Assembly: GCF_900129355.1 (NCBI RefSeq)
Contig: NZ_FQVL01000003.1
Coordinates: 124,001 to 188,000 of the forward strand
Direction: 5' to 3'
Origin: Seinonella peptonophila
GTDB taxonomy: Bacteria > Bacillota > Bacilli > Thermoactinomycetales > Thermoactinomycetaceae
Length of the DNA stretch: 64,000 nt
Below the pieces are notes generated by a model. It ran no database searches. It saw only the letters and a program-made list of their open reading frames with translations, and had not been told where the DNA came from. A program made the translations under genes and the position numbers. Below, one piece after another: positions 35,636 to 44,633 of the stretch (within the stretch, counting starts at the first letter, position 1; every line of letters starts with the position of its first letter).

Positions 35636-35905
35636 TCATTGTTTTTTTAAACGATTTACCTGCTCCATCCACTGCGTTGAGTGTTCTGGACTTTGCATTT
35701 GTTTCCATATCGTTGTTAAAACCTGATCACTTATTGGAACTTTTAACAATTTGCGCATATAGAGAAACAGACCCTCTGGACCTTTATGTTGATATGCCTC
35801 TCTTGCTTGGATCATAATCGTATCTAGTTTTTCTTCATTCAAAGTAGGTTTTCCGATCAACTGGTTGAGTAAATCAACCATCTCTTTTTTTGACGGTTTT
35901 GGCAT
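35636..35905 (-). CDS. Small hypothetical protein
   Basis: 89 residues (MPKPSKKEMVDLLNQLIGKP at the start), highly charged and predicted helical, with no Cys, signal or membrane segment. GGGAGG lies 7 nt before the ATG, which supports a real gene. I do not recognise a family. It precedes the protease gene on the same strand by about 50 nt and might be co-transcribed with it. Confidence 0.65.
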   Translation of the reverse strand: MPKPSKKEMVDLLNQLIGKPTLNEEKLDTIMIQAREAYQHKGPEGLFLYMRKLLKVPISDQVLTTIWKQMQSPEHSTQWMEQVNRLKKQ

Positions 35906-36006
35906 TCTTTCGCCTCCCTTATCCTCAAAACGAGGTATATCCTAGAAATATGCCTTGGGGTAAATGATGTACACGTTATCCACCTAGTAACTTTAAAAAA
36001 GGGCAT

Positions 36007-36029
36007 AAAAAAAAGCCCCTTTTCAGGGG
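36007..36029 (-). terminator. Terminator of the 179-residue hypothetical gene
   Basis: CCCCT (36016-36020), loop TTTC, AGGGG (36025-36029). On the minus strand it is followed by C and eight T. Confidence 0.65.
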
Positions 36030-36067
36030 TTTCAAAGTGTAGCAAGGAGTTATCGGTACATTCTGAT

Positions 36068-36607
36068 TTAGTTAACAGAAGAATCCCGTTCTGCTCGCAG
36101 CTTACGATTTAAATCAAAAGCACTACATCCAGAAATTGCAAAGTCGATATCACGTCCAATTGCTTCAGTAACACGCCAAAACTCTGCTACATAGGCGAGT
36201 GGTTCAGAAACTGGCTGTGTGGCTGCAAGAAAATATGTCTCTTCTTCCTCACTATGCTCAAAGGTAAAATAAACAGCTTGGTAACGTACTGATTGTTCAT
36301 TTTCAATCACATCAAAGACCGCTTCATGACTGATTTGAAAATGATCAAGCAAATATGTAAGCACCTGCTTCTCACCTGTTTCTGGAAGTTGATAAACAAA
36401 GCGAAATTGCTCTGCTTGCTCATCGATGTCCATCGCCACTGCATGCCCATATACTCGAATTTCTTCTCTTTCAAGGGAGATGGTGCCAAATAGATTAGCC
36501 TGAGCATCAAAGGAAAAGCTATGAATGTAACGAGCTAGGTCTGGTAGTAACATTTCCCTAGCTGATTCTTGAAAATTAACATTGCTACCATGAGTAAAAA
36601 CTCTCAT
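36068..36607 (-). CDS. Hypothetical cytosolic protein
   Basis: 179 residues, acidic, with no signal or membrane segment; the start MRVFTHGSNVNFQESAREM has GAAGGGG 12 nt upstream. I do not recognise the family. The pattern of alternating hydrophobic residues (IRVYGHAVAMDI, VRYQAVYFTFEH) suggests a beta-rich fold. It is a single-gene unit with its own promoter and terminator. Confidence 0.6.
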   Translation of the reverse strand: MRVFTHGSNVNFQESAREMLLPDLARYIHSFSFDAQANLFGTISLEREEIRVYGHAVAMDIDEQAEQFRFVYQLPETGEKQVLTYLLDHFQISHEAVFDVIENEQSVRYQAVYFTFEHSEEEETYFLAATQPVSEPLAYVAEFWRVTEAIGRDIDFAISGCSAFDLNRKLRAERDSSVN

Positions 36608-36665
36608 CTTTACGTTAGCCCCTTCGCTGATGGTAAAATCCGATCATTCATTCGATATGCTAACT

Positions 36666-36694
36666 ATTATAGCGAAGGGATCATCCAAAAACAA
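36666..36694 (-). promoter_or_regulatory. Promoter of the 179-residue hypothetical gene
   Basis: Minus-strand TTGTTT (36689-36694), 17 nt, TATAAT (36666-36671). The segment 36665-36685 is 20/21 identical to 877-897 in front of the YczE gene. A 9-bp inverted repeat (CCCTTCGCT, 36620-36628, with AGCGAAGGG, 36671-36679) brackets the start region. Confidence 0.55.
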
Positions 36695-36718
36695 GCAGCG
36701 ACGTGGGCCGCTGCTTGT
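36689..36718 (-). terminator. Terminator of the spore protein gene
   Basis: ACAAGCAGCG (36691-36700), loop ACGTGGGC, CGCTGCTTGT (36709-36718). A T-run follows on the minus strand. Confidence 0.85.
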
Positions 36719-36740
36719 GTGTTACCAGCTATTTATTTTA

Positions 36741-36962
36741 CTATTGGTTAAAACCTTGAACATGACCACCAAGCTGCCCTTGAGCTTGAGCAACCAAGCG
36801 TTTTGTAATTTCTCCACCAACAGAACCGTTAGCGCGAGAAGTAGTATCAGGACCTAATTGAACTCCAAACTCTGTAGCAATTTCGTATTTCATTTGCTCA
36901 AGAGCTTGTGCAGCACCTGGAACAACCAAGTTGTTGCTGCTTCTGTTACGACCTTCAGCCAT
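36741..36962 (-). CDS. Alpha/beta-type small acid-soluble spore protein
   Basis: 73 residues. It coats and protects spore DNA and is cleaved at germination by the GPR protease at the [10 protein letters not shown] site. The second conserved block is [25 protein letters not shown] lies upstream of the ATG. This gene is direct evidence that the organism forms endospores. Expression is expected from the forespore sigma factor, though I did not identify a clear sigma-G promoter. Confidence 0.96.
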   Translation of the reverse strand: MAEGRNRSSNNLVVPGAAQALEQMKYEIATEFGVQLGPDTTSRANGSVGGEITKRLVAQAQGQLGGHVQGFNQ

Positions 36963-37043
36963 GTCTGTTCACCTCCTCCTGTCTGTGTACCTATATCATG
37001 TGCGATTTCGACAAATAAATTCGTAGGAAATAATGGAACAAAA

Positions 37044-37071
37044 AAACCAGCACAACTTGATGTGCTGGTTT
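37044..37071 (-). terminator. Terminator of the bh-protein gene
   Basis: AAACCAGCACA (37044-37054) pairs with TGTGCTGGTTT (37061-37071) around ACTTGA. A T-run follows on the minus strand, and the right arm touches the stop codon. Confidence 0.85.
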
Positions 37072-37409
37072 TACTTTTTTGAGCTACTGTATTTTGTTAA
37101 CAACTGCTTCATCTCTTTTACCTCTTTATACAAACGAAAAGGTTTCTTTACCACTCTTCTCGGAAACTTTTGTAAGAATCGTGATAAATTTTCCTTGTAC
37201 TCCTTCGTAATCCGCGCTGGTTTTGTGCGTACACGGTCTAGCAATTCATGATAAAGCTCATGCTTTACATCAATTTGTAAATCATAACTTCGAGAACATC
37301 GTGTACACTCAATATGGGAGATCTGACCATTTAAATATGTGATGTTATGAGGTGTATCACTTAGGCAACGAATGCAATAGAGTTCAGTCGCCATTTGGCT
37401 CTCTTTCAT
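37071..37409 (-). CDS. Zinc-ribbon 'bh protein' family
   Basis: 112 residues. The N-terminal half has a four-cysteine zinc-ribbon pattern, LYCIRCLSDTPHNITYLNG then IECTRCSRSYDL. The C-terminal half (RTKPARITKEYKENLSRFLQ, FPRRVVKKPFRLYKEV) is basic. It matches a small family annotated only as 'bh protein' in Bacillaceae and Paenibacillaceae. Function unknown. Confidence 0.75.
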   Translation of the reverse strand: MKESQMATELYCIRCLSDTPHNITYLNGQISHIECTRCSRSYDLQIDVKHELYHELLDRVRTKPARITKEYKENLSRFLQKFPRRVVKKPFRLYKEVKEMKQLLTKYSSSKK

Positions 37410-37480
37410 GTTCCATTCCCCCCAACATTCGACCTTATAGATAAGTATATATCTATTTTACACCTCAATGCTATCATTTG

Positions 37481-38761
37481 TCAGCGCTCCATAAGATTAC
37501 GCAGTTGCCAGATTGTTAAATCCTTTGTCTGTTCTACTGCATCAAATGTAATCGGCTCTCCTTGTTTAACTGGTTTTGTCATAACCAATGAAGAATCAGT
37601 TAACCCAATGGGTAGAGCATTGCTTTCTTTTGCTTCTGTAGCTGTCATAATTTGTCCATATGCTGTAAAACCGCCTAAACCATCAAGAGAATCGCCTGGT
37701 TGCAAGTCTTTTTTAGCAATCGCGACAGTTTCAGCAACGAGTCCATGATAAGGTACAATTGACTCTTCGTGAGCAAGATAAGCCTTTGCTACTGAGATTG
37801 GTGTTTCAAGACTGGTGAGATGATAAGGTCGATATAAAACATAGTTTGGACCTGAACCCATTTTTAGATATTTAAGCTCGCGATGCACTTCTGGTTGATC
37901 CGAAGTTACAATAACAAAGACTCCCGGTGCAATCCCATTTATATATTCTACAACATGATATCGATTTAAAATTCCGCCCTCTTCTTTCAGTCGGAGAATC
38001 TCTGTTAATTGTTTGACTGTTGACTCTGGACCATGCATTCCTGGTATATCTGGAAGAAAACCTGTTGCATTGGCAACAGCGGTCATTTCGATCATGGTCT
38101 TCGTACCATCTTGAAATGAAGCCAATACCTTTGGATTCATATTTTCAAGTTCGGCTTGCTTGCGAGCTGTATCTGGGTTGGCATGCAGATTAAGAGGATT
38201 ATTTTTTCCCTTTCCAGCAACCAACACTTCAAAACCAACTGACTGGGCAAAATGATATAATTCCATAATTGCAGCAGGCTCATCGCCAGCAGCACCTGTA
38301 TAGACCACATTTGCTGCTTTTGCCATATTGTGAAGCAATGGGCCGACTGTTACATCGGTTTCTACATTTAACATCACAATATGTTTTTTAGCGAGAATTG
38401 ATTTCCAAGCAATTTCGGCCCCTAGATTGGGAATACCTGTTGCATCAACAATTACATCGACAGAAGAAAGGGCAAGTACCAATGGGAAATGAGGAGTAAC
38501 CACAACATCGCCATTTTCAATCGCTCGCTCCGCTGCTTCAAGCTCTTCTGTCACGATAATGTTATTGTTGTCAATACCTGCATTTTGATACGCTTTTATC
38601 GCTTCTTCTGTGCGAATGTCAGCCGTTGCAACTACATTCATTCCATTCATTGCTGCAATCTGGGAAATCATGCCTCGGCCCATCTGTCCCGCACCAATAA
38701 GACCTACACGAATCGATTGACCCATTTTTTCAAGTTCAGCCAATTTATGATTGATAATCAT
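37481..38761 (-). CDS. NAD(P)-dependent oxidoreductase with SAF domain, DXR-like (DRL) family candidate
   Basis: 426 residues from MIINHKLAELEKMGQ, with GGAGAG upstream. The N-terminal Rossmann fold resembles homoserine dehydrogenase (RVGLIGAGQMGRGM). Then come VDVIVDATGIPNLGAE, MLNVETDVTVGP, GAAGDEPAA, AGKGKNNPLNL, IPGMHGP and RPYHLTSLE, and a C-terminal SAF domain (AKKDLQPGDSLDGLGG). From memory these motifs match the DRL proteins of Brucella and some Firmicutes, which interconvert 1-deoxy-D-xylulose 5-phosphate and 2-C-methyl-D-erythritol 4-phosphate; assignment by eye only. It is the last gene of the PTS operon, 25 nt after EIIA. No srlD-type sorbitol-6-phosphate dehydrogenase is present in the cluster. 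Confidence 0.65.
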   Translation of the reverse strand: MIINHKLAELEKMGQSIRVGLIGAGQMGRGMISQIAAMNGMNVVATADIRTEEAIKAYQNAGIDNNNIIVTEELEAAERAIENGDVVVTPHFPLVLALSSVDVIVDATGIPNLGAEIAWKSILAKKHIVMLNVETDVTVGPLLHNMAKAANVVYTGAAGDEPAAIMELYHFAQSVGFEVLVAGKGKNNPLNLHANPDTARKQAELENMNPKVLASFQDGTKTMIEMTAVANATGFLPDIPGMHGPESTVKQLTEILRLKEEGGILNRYHVVEYINGIAPGVFVIVTSDQPEVHRELKYLKMGSGPNYVLYRPYHLTSLETPISVAKAYLAHEESIVPYHGLVAETVAIAKKDLQPGDSLDGLGGFTAYGQIMTATEAKESNALPIGLTDSSLVMTKPVKQGEPITFDAVEQTKDLTIWQLRNLMER

Positions 38762-38786
38762 TGTAATCTCTCCAACTCTAATAAAA

Positions 38787-39161
38787 TTATTTTCCCTCGT
38801 TCTCTCTAATGATTTGAATGAGTAATCCTTCCTCAACAGTTGGAACTGGCTTATCCTCTACACAAATCGTTCCAGGCAAATCAGGCTGATCACCAATAAA
38901 TTTAAAAGTAACATGCCCTAGCTCATGCAAAGTGTTATTGGCTTGCTCACCGACTCGGGTAATTTGAAAGGATTGATTGCCAATCACCAATTGATCACCA
39001 GGCTTGACTTGATCATGGTTTTTTCGCTCTTCATGCAACACAGTTATATCATGTAACTCTTTCGGCGCATGATGATCAAAAATGATCAGCATCTTTTCCT
39101 TGGCAAATTGTTCCACAAGTGCACCAATCTGTTTTACTCGTGCTTCAAATATGACAGCCAC
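38787..39161 (-). CDS. srlB: PTS glucitol/sorbitol-family EIIA component
   Basis: 124 residues, the normal length of GutB/SrlB. It passes phosphate from HPr to EIIB. The phosphorylated His is expected in LHELGHVTFKF near residue 82. AVIFEARVKQIG at the start and GTICVEDKPVPTVEEG at the end are typical. It lies between EIIBC and the oxidoreductase gene in a tight operon. The family name reflects sequence, not proven substrate. Confidence 0.9.
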   Translation of the reverse strand: MAVIFEARVKQIGALVEQFAKEKMLIIFDHHAPKELHDITVLHEERKNHDQVKPGDQLVIGNQSFQITRVGEQANNTLHELGHVTFKFIGDQPDLPGTICVEDKPVPTVEEGLLIQIIRENEGK

Positions 39162-39179
39162 AAAATCTCCTCCAACTTA

Positions 39180-40178
39180 TTAACTATAAAGTCCGATGCT
39201 AAATAGATAAGCAACAACAACAGCAATGGGTCCTGTAAATTGACGAGATAGTAAGACAGCAGGAACTCCGACCTCGATCGTTTCTGGTTTTGCTTCGCCC
39301 AGAGTTAAGCCAACAGGTACAAAGTCACAACCAACTTGTGGGTTAATGGCAAAAAGAGCTGGTAACGCCATAGCTGGTGGGATATTTCCTTTCCCAATCT
39401 CCACCCCAACAAATACACCTACAACCTGTGCAATAACTGCCCCAGGGCCAAGCAATGGCGACAAAATTGGAATCGCACAGATAATGGAGAGAATCAAAAG
39501 TCCAAATATATTACCTGCTAATGGCGTAACGCCTTTGGCGATCCAGTTCCCAATCCCTGAATAAGTGATAATCCCAATAATCGTACTCACAAAAGCCATA
39601 AAGGGTAAAATATTTCGGATTACCATATCAATCGTTTCACGACCAGCTTGATAAAAAACATTCACAACATTACCCATTGCCCGCCCAATGCGAACAAGTA
39701 TATTTGATTTTTGTGGATAAGCTTCTGCCGCTTTCTGTTTCGCTTCAGCCTTAATCTCTTTTGCACTTTTCGTTGGGATTGAATCAGCAGGTTCTTCAGC
39801 CGACTCATCAGTTAAAGTAATATTTTGCTCATTAACGCCTGAGACAAAATTGTTCTCTTTGATAAATCCTGCCAACGGTCCTGAAGGAGATACAGGCGGC
39901 AGGTCAATGGTTAAGACACCCATTTTTGGATAGACACCGCAACGTGCGGTTCCGCCACAATCAATAATCACACATGCCATTTGTTCTGTCTCAACTGAAT
40001 TGGAAAAACCATCAACCGCTTCTGCCCCCGTCATATCGGCAATTTTTTGAGCGATTGGGTGTATGCCTCCACCCGTAACGGAGACAACATAAGGTTTTTT
40101 CTCTGATGGATGAATAACAAGAGGTCCACCCCATCCACCATTTCCTCTTGATACTTTCACTGCTCGATAGTTTGCCAT
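39180..40178 (-). CDS. srlE: PTS glucitol/sorbitol-family EIIBC component
   Basis: 332 residues. The N-terminal EIIB domain carries the phosphorylated Cys in [15 protein letters not shown] (the second or third Cys near residue 80). A charged linker (about 125-150) leads to the C-terminal membrane domain with [18 protein letters not shown] and [16 protein letters not shown], both typical of GutE/SrlE. It phosphorylates the incoming polyol. It is 18 nt downstream of EIIC. Confidence 0.93.
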   Translation of the reverse strand: MANYRAVKVSRGNGGWGGPLVIHPSEKKPYVVSVTGGGIHPIAQKIADMTGAEAVDGFSNSVETEQMACVIIDCGGTARCGVYPKMGVLTIDLPPVSPSGPLAGFIKENNFVSGVNEQNITLTDESAEEPADSIPTKSAKEIKAEAKQKAAEAYPQKSNILVRIGRAMGNVVNVFYQAGRETIDMVIRNILPFMAFVSTIIGIITYSGIGNWIAKGVTPLAGNIFGLLILSIICAIPILSPLLGPGAVIAQVVGVFVGVEIGKGNIPPAMALPALFAINPQVGCDFVPVGLTLGEAKPETIEVGVPAVLLSRQFTGPIAVVVAYLFSIGLYS

Positions 40179-40196
40179 TCTTACGTCCCTCCTTGA

Positions 40197-40733
40197 TTAG
40201 CTATTTGCTGCTTCGGCAGCTTTCCGTTTCATCATCATGTTTGTAATCCATTCTGTAACAAGACCACGAATTAAGATCACCACAATCCCAGCTAATAGGA
40301 AACGAACAGCTAACGGCCCAAGAGGTAGGTTTAGCTTTGTAATTCCATTTGCTATCCCTAAGTAAACAAAAAGCTCTGCTGAGTTCGCATGAGGAAATAA
40401 TCCTGTAATGGGATGCACAAAGGAGACTGCTGAATCATAGAAAGCCGGTTTTTGTTTTTCAGGCAAAAATTTACCAAATGTATAACACATGGGATTGGTT
40501 AAGAAAAATACGGCGAGAATTGGAAAAATTGTATAACGCAATACCGCATATTTTGTCGTCTTTTGTGCCAAGCGAAAAATCCGCTCTTCTCCAACAAATT
40601 GAATTAAAGCGTTTACAATAACAATCAAACAAATAAGTGTAGGTAATATTCCTTTAGCAAGTCCTAAGAAAGTCTTGCCACCCTCTTGAAACATGCCAAT
40701 AAAACCTTCAGCGAGATGGATCAAAAAATCCAT
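40197..40733 (-). CDS. srlA: PTS glucitol/sorbitol-family EIIC component
   Basis: 178 residues from MDFLIHLAEGFIGMFQEG, with TTGGAGGTC 8 nt upstream. It has several membrane helices and the conserved NPMCYTFGKFLPEKQKPAFYDS segment (about 81-102) and SFVHPITGLFPHANSAE, signature stretches of GutA/SrlA. With the membrane half of EIIBC it forms the sugar channel. It follows gutM at about 110 nt. Confidence 0.92.
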   Translation of the reverse strand: MDFLIHLAEGFIGMFQEGGKTFLGLAKGILPTLICLIVIVNALIQFVGEERIFRLAQKTTKYAVLRYTIFPILAVFFLTNPMCYTFGKFLPEKQKPAFYDSAVSFVHPITGLFPHANSAELFVYLGIANGITKLNLPLGPLAVRFLLAGIVVILIRGLVTEWITNMMMKRKAAEAANS

Positions 40734-40840
40734 ATCCATGACCTCCAATCGTATGTTAAATTCCCTATCCTGACCATGTAATAGTAGAGCACAAAAGAAG
40801 GTGACGCATGTCTAGATCATTTCGATTGATATTTCTTCTC

Positions 40841-41242
40841 TTATTCATCTTCTTGCTCATTCTCTTCTTTCTCACGCTGTTGACGAATACGCTCAGCAGC
40901 CATCGAAATAGCCTGACTACGATGATCTTTTTGCTCAAGGTGGACTAACTGATCCACTTCTTTTCCTATAAGATCATCGGCTGGTTGAAAACGAGCAAAA
41001 ACGGTAACACCCGTTAGCTCTTTTGCGCTCACCACCTTTCCAGCAAGATTAGAGACGAGTATAACGACGGAGCCGATGCCTAGGCGCTTTTTAATCACAC
41101 CTACACCCAAATAACCTGAGTCATGTTCTGAACTCATCTCACGTACAGTCTGGCTATAATGTTGATTTTGATAATAAGTAAGTATAATTTGTAGCACCCA
41201 AGCACCAACAAAAATGGCGATAAAAAACGCCCATGTCTCCAT
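40841..41242 (-). CDS. gutM: GutM-like accessory protein of the PTS operon
   Basis: 133 residues with one N-terminal membrane helix (FFIAIFVGAWVLQIIL) and a soluble part with GYLGVGVIKKRLGIGSVVIL, the core of the GutM/SrlM family. GutM was first described as an activator of the E. coli glucitol operon; in Firmicutes it regularly heads the PTS genes. The ATG is the one with AAGGA 9 nt upstream. It is the first gene of the PTS operon and directly follows the promoter-operator block. Confidence 0.85.
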   Translation of the reverse strand: METWAFFIAIFVGAWVLQIILTYYQNQHYSQTVREMSSEHDSGYLGVGVIKKRLGIGSVVILVSNLAGKVVSAKELTGVTVFARFQPADDLIGKEVDQLVHLEQKDHRSQAISMAAERIRQQREKEENEQEDE

Positions 41243-41256
41243 CGATTTCATTCCTT

Positions 41257-41317
41257 ACAATTGTTCTTTTCTATTACATTTGTAAAAGATTATATGGAAA
41301 TGACATAAACTTGTCAA
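41257..41317 (-). promoter_or_regulatory. Promoter and SorC-type operator of the PTS operon
   Basis: A consensus promoter TTGACA (41312-41317), 17 nt, TATAAT (41289-41294) on the minus strand. It is followed by a 41-bp block (41257-41297) in which TTACAA and TTGTAA form an inverted repeat. The block is about 85 percent identical to 45654-45694 upstream of the dehydrogenase operon and lies at the same place relative to the -10 box. Its position over the start site suits a repressor. Confidence 0.75.
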
Positions 41318-42265
41318 CTAATTCTCAAGTAGATTCTTTGCTGTCTGGTCATCTGTGATTAAAATATCAAGGTAACCACCACGCAATGCAGCCTTAATCC
41401 CTGGTACTTTATGATGTCCAGCGGCTACTCCGATCACTTTTGGTATATTCTTCAAACCTTCTAGCTCAATTCCAATCACACGACGATTTAAAGAAAGATC
41501 ATCAGCACGTTGACCATTCGCTAAGATATAATGTGACCCAATATCTCCCATTACATTTGCCTGTTTTAATGATTGTAAATCTTCCTCTGACAGATAGCCT
41601 AATTCATATAAAGTCGATTGTTCATATGGATTCCCGATCCCAACTATGGCGACATCTGCTGATTTTCCTTGTTCTATAACGCTTGCAATATTAGCCTGAC
41701 GAATCAAGTCTTCTTTCAGTTCCTCGCTCTCTACAAAAGCGGGGGCATAAAGAGATTCACATTGTGCGTTCATTTTCTTTGCCCATTCATAAGCTATCTG
41801 ATTAGAGTGAAGCTCTACTTTTCTAGAACCGATCCCACCTACTAAGGGAATAACTTTGATTTGATCTCTTCGTTCGATTGGATATTCTAAAATCATTTCA
41901 TGCAAAGACTTGCCCCAAGAAACACCAATTACCTCTGCCCCGCGAATTGCTTTTGAAACAAATTGCGCAGCAGCTCTGCCAAGTGTTGTTAATGCAGCTT
42001 CCGCATTCATATCCTCGGTTGAAACGATCACGACATCCCTTAAATGATAGTAACTTGCAATTTGTTGTTCCCATTCCGTTAAGTCGAAACCATCATCATG
42101 TATGGTAATTTCAACTATTCCTTCATCTTTTGCACGCTGTAGCATTTTAGAAATCACTGGTCTTGACACTCCAACCTTCTTCGCAATTGCAGCCTGAGTT
42201 AATTCTTCTAAATAATACATTTTGGCGATTTTAATCAGTTGTTTTTTATCTTCATGATTTAACAT
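41318..42265 (-). CDS. SorC/DeoR-type sugar-binding transcriptional regulator
   Basis: 315 residues, family length. The N-terminal helix-turn-helix is LTQAAIAKKVGVSRPVISKM (about 23-42), and the C-terminal sugar-phosphate-binding domain has GVSWGKSLHEMI, IPLVGGIGS, ADVAIVGIGNP, GDIGSHYI and GVAAGHHKVPGIKAAL. SorC regulators bind a phosphorylated pathway intermediate. Located between the PTS operon and the dehydrogenase operon, it likely controls both through the shared operator. Confidence 0.92.
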   Translation of the reverse strand: MLNHEDKKQLIKIAKMYYLEELTQAAIAKKVGVSRPVISKMLQRAKDEGIVEITIHDDGFDLTEWEQQIASYYHLRDVVIVSTEDMNAEAALTTLGRAAAQFVSKAIRGAEVIGVSWGKSLHEMILEYPIERRDQIKVIPLVGGIGSRKVELHSNQIAYEWAKKMNAQCESLYAPAFVESEELKEDLIRQANIASVIEQGKSADVAIVGIGNPYEQSTLYELGYLSEEDLQSLKQANVMGDIGSHYILANGQRADDLSLNRRVIGIELEGLKNIPKVIGVAAGHHKVPGIKAALRGGYLDILITDDQTAKNLLEN

Positions 42266-42285
42266 TCAAACACCCTCGACTTAAA

Positions 42286-42334
42286 ATTCTAGCATTGCTC
42301 ATTCAGATGATACCATAAGCTGAATCACTAGAAT
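42286..42334. promoter_or_regulatory. Nested inverted repeat upstream of the SorC regulator gene
   Basis: ATTCTAG (42286-42292) pairs with CTAGAAT (42328-42334), and ATTCAG (42301-42306) with CTGAAT (42320-42325). A TAGAAT that could be the regulator's -10 falls in the first arm on the minus strand. It could be an autoregulatory operator or a weak terminator of the upstream E2 gene. Confidence 0.45.
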
Positions 42335-42381
42335 CATATATCAGTCTTTTCAATGGCACCATTAGAGGTTGATAAAAATAG

Positions 42382-43608
42382 CTACATTAATAATTGGAAC
42401 GGATTCTCCAGGATTTCTACTAATTCTGTTAGAAAAGCAGCCGCAGGTGCCCCGTCCATCAATCGATGGTCAAAAGAGAGAGACAATGCCATCCGTGGAC
42501 GTAAGACGATCTCCCCCCTCCAAGCTGCTGGTTTCTCAGTAATCGTGCCAACTCCTAAGATAGCTGCTTGTGGTTGGTTAATGATTGGAGTAAATCGATC
42601 CACTCGATACATGCCCAAGTTACTAACCGTAAAGAGACCACCTGTCATTGCATCTGGAGTTAATCGACCCTCGCGAACCTCTTTAGCCTTTGATTTCGTT
42701 TCTTTGGTTAACTCTGCTAATCCTAATTGATCAACGTTGCGTATAACAGGCACCATCAAACCTTTGCTATCACTTACAGCTAAAGCAATATGAATCGCTT
42801 CATGCGTGGTAATTTGGCTGCCATCGAGCGTTGATCTGATATCAGGGTGATGACGCATGGCAATCGCTGCTGCTTTCATAATAATTTCGGTGTAAGAAAG
42901 CCGATAGCCCGTTTTCTCTTCAATTTTAGGCAATAGCGCTTTTCTTAGTTGCATCGATTCTCCCATATCCACTTCGCTATGCAACGTAACATGAGGAATT
43001 TGTTGAACACTCTCTAACATCCGGCGACCTATTGTTTGTCGAATGCCAGACATTTTGGTAACTGTTGGTGATTCGGATGCTTCAACCGCTATAGCTTTTG
43101 GCTGTTTCTGCTGTAAGGATTCCAAATGCTTGCGTACATCTTCTACATGTATTCTTCCAAGACGACCACTGCCCTCAACATCACTTAGCTGAAGGTTATG
43201 TTCACGAGCCCATTTTCGAGCAGCAGGAGTTGCTCTCGGTTTATTGAGCTGTGGTGTATTTGTTTGTTCAATTTCTACTGGTGTCAATGATTCAACTGTC
43301 CCGGTTTGATCACTTACATCTGCAGCTTCGCTTCCATCCAATGAAGGAGGCTGATCTGGAACTTTTTCCTCTGCTTCACCAATATAAGCAATTACTTGGT
43401 TGACAGGTACTTCTGTACCCTCTTCATAATACACTTTGAGTAATGTTCCACTTTCATATGCTTCAACTTCAATATTGATTTTATCAGTCATGACTTCCAA
43501 TAGGAGATCACCCACTTCAACTTGATCACCTTCATGGGCAATCCACTGAATGATCGTACCCGTTTCCATCGTCATTCCCAGCTTGGGCATCAACACCTCT
43601 TTCGCCAT
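42382..43608 (-). CDS. 2-oxo acid / acetoin dehydrogenase E2 (dihydrolipoyl acyltransferase)
   Basis: 408 residues. One N-terminal lipoyl domain has the lipoylated Lys in VMTDKINIEVEAYESG (near residue 43). A peripheral subunit-binding domain follows (ATPAARKWAREHN, GSGRLGRIHVEDVRKH; about 125-162), then the catalytic acyltransferase domain ending SFDHRLMDGAPAAAFL. It transfers the acyl group from E1 to CoA. It lies 6 nt after E1beta. No E3 (lipoamide dehydrogenase) gene is in the cluster, so E3 must come from elsewhere. Confidence 0.92.
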   Translation of the reverse strand: MAKEVLMPKLGMTMETGTIIQWIAHEGDQVEVGDLLLEVMTDKINIEVEAYESGTLLKVYYEEGTEVPVNQVIAYIGEAEEKVPDQPPSLDGSEAADVSDQTGTVESLTPVEIEQTNTPQLNKPRATPAARKWAREHNLQLSDVEGSGRLGRIHVEDVRKHLESLQQKQPKAIAVEASESPTVTKMSGIRQTIGRRMLESVQQIPHVTLHSEVDMGESMQLRKALLPKIEEKTGYRLSYTEIIMKAAAIAMRHHPDIRSTLDGSQITTHEAIHIALAVSDSKGLMVPVIRNVDQLGLAELTKETKSKAKEVREGRLTPDAMTGGLFTVSNLGMYRVDRFTPIINQPQAAILGVGTITEKPAAWRGEIVLRPRMALSLSFDHRLMDGAPAAAFLTELVEILENPFQLLM

Positions 43609-43614
43609 TTTCCG

Positions 43615-44604
43615 CTACGCCCCTTCTCGATTCAATGTCGCATGAACTGCCTGAATGATATCTTCCACTTGTGGAACAGCATGTTTTTCTAGTTCTGGAT
43701 TATAGGGAATCGGTACAGCTTTCCCACCTAAACGTTGTATCGGTGCATCAAGATAATCAAATGCTTCACTTTCGGCAATCATACTTGCAATCTCCGCTCC
43801 ATAACCTGCTCTTTTCACAGATTCATGAACCACAACAAGTCGACCTGTTTTACTAACCGAGGAGATAATCGTCTGTTCATCTAGTGGTACTAAAGTTCGT
43901 GGGTCGATCACTTCGACTTGAATTCCTTCTTTTGCTAGAGTTTCTGCTGCTTGCAGTGCTTTTGGCACCATAATCGCAGTTGCCACTACTGTTACATCTT
44001 TTCCCTCACGTTTGATATCAGCTTGTCCAATCGGCACTCGATAGAGCCCTTCCGGAACCTCTGCTTTCATTCCATACAACAATTTATGTTCATAGAAAAT
44101 GACTGGATTATCATCTTCAATTGCTGAGATTAACAAACCTTTCGCATCATAGGCATTAGAAGGCTGAATTACCTTTAAACCAGGTATATGGGCCATCCAT
44201 ACTTCAAGGCTTTGCGAATGTTGAGCCGCCGCTCCTGTACCTGACCCAGCAGGCGTACGCAGTACCATAGGCACTTTGCCTTTCCCACCATACATATATC
44301 GAATCTTTGCCGCCTGGTTAATGATTTGGTCAGTCGCAATGGTAATAAAGTCGGAAAACTGCAACTCTAAAATGGGTCTCATTCCAGTCAGCGCAGAACC
44401 TACTGCTGCCCCAGCAATTCCCGACTCAGAAATAGGTGTATTTCGTACTCGTTCTGGACCAAACTCTTCAATCATGCCACGAGTTACTCCAAACGCTCCA
44501 CCATATACACCAATATCTTCACCAAGAATAAACACATCTTGATCTTCTCTCATCTTTTCGGACATTGCTTCTCGCACAGCTTCGGCATAAGTAATTTCTC
44601 GCAT
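43615..44604 (-). CDS. 2-oxo acid / acetoin dehydrogenase E1 beta subunit
   Basis: 329 residues, typical of AcoB/Pdh[35 protein letters not shown] and [18 protein letters not shown] are family signatures, and [15 protein letters not shown] lies near the end. It pairs with E1alpha to form the thiamine-diphosphate decarboxylase/cleavage component. Intergenic distances are 29 nt to E1alpha and 6 nt to E2. Confidence 0.93.
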   Translation of the reverse strand: MREITYAEAVREAMSEKMREDQDVFILGEDIGVYGGAFGVTRGMIEEFGPERVRNTPISESGIAGAAVGSALTGMRPILELQFSDFITIATDQIINQAAKIRYMYGGKGKVPMVLRTPAGSGTGAAAQHSQSLEVWMAHIPGLKVIQPSNAYDAKGLLISAIEDDNPVIFYEHKLLYGMKAEVPEGLYRVPIGQADIKREGKDVTVVATAIMVPKALQAAETLAKEGIQVEVIDPRTLVPLDEQTIISSVSKTGRLVVVHESVKRAGYGAEIASMIAESEAFDYLDAPIQRLGGKAVPIPYNPELEKHAVPQVEDIIQAVHATLNREGA

Positions 44605-44633
44605 CGTCTTATCTCCAATCTAAAAATCTTTTC

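Noticed and set aside
37481-42265. A standard sorbitol utilisation operon.
   Set aside because: The PTS subunits are of the glucitol family, but no sorbitol-6-phosphate dehydrogenase is present and the oxidoreductase belongs to another family, so the substrate was left open.
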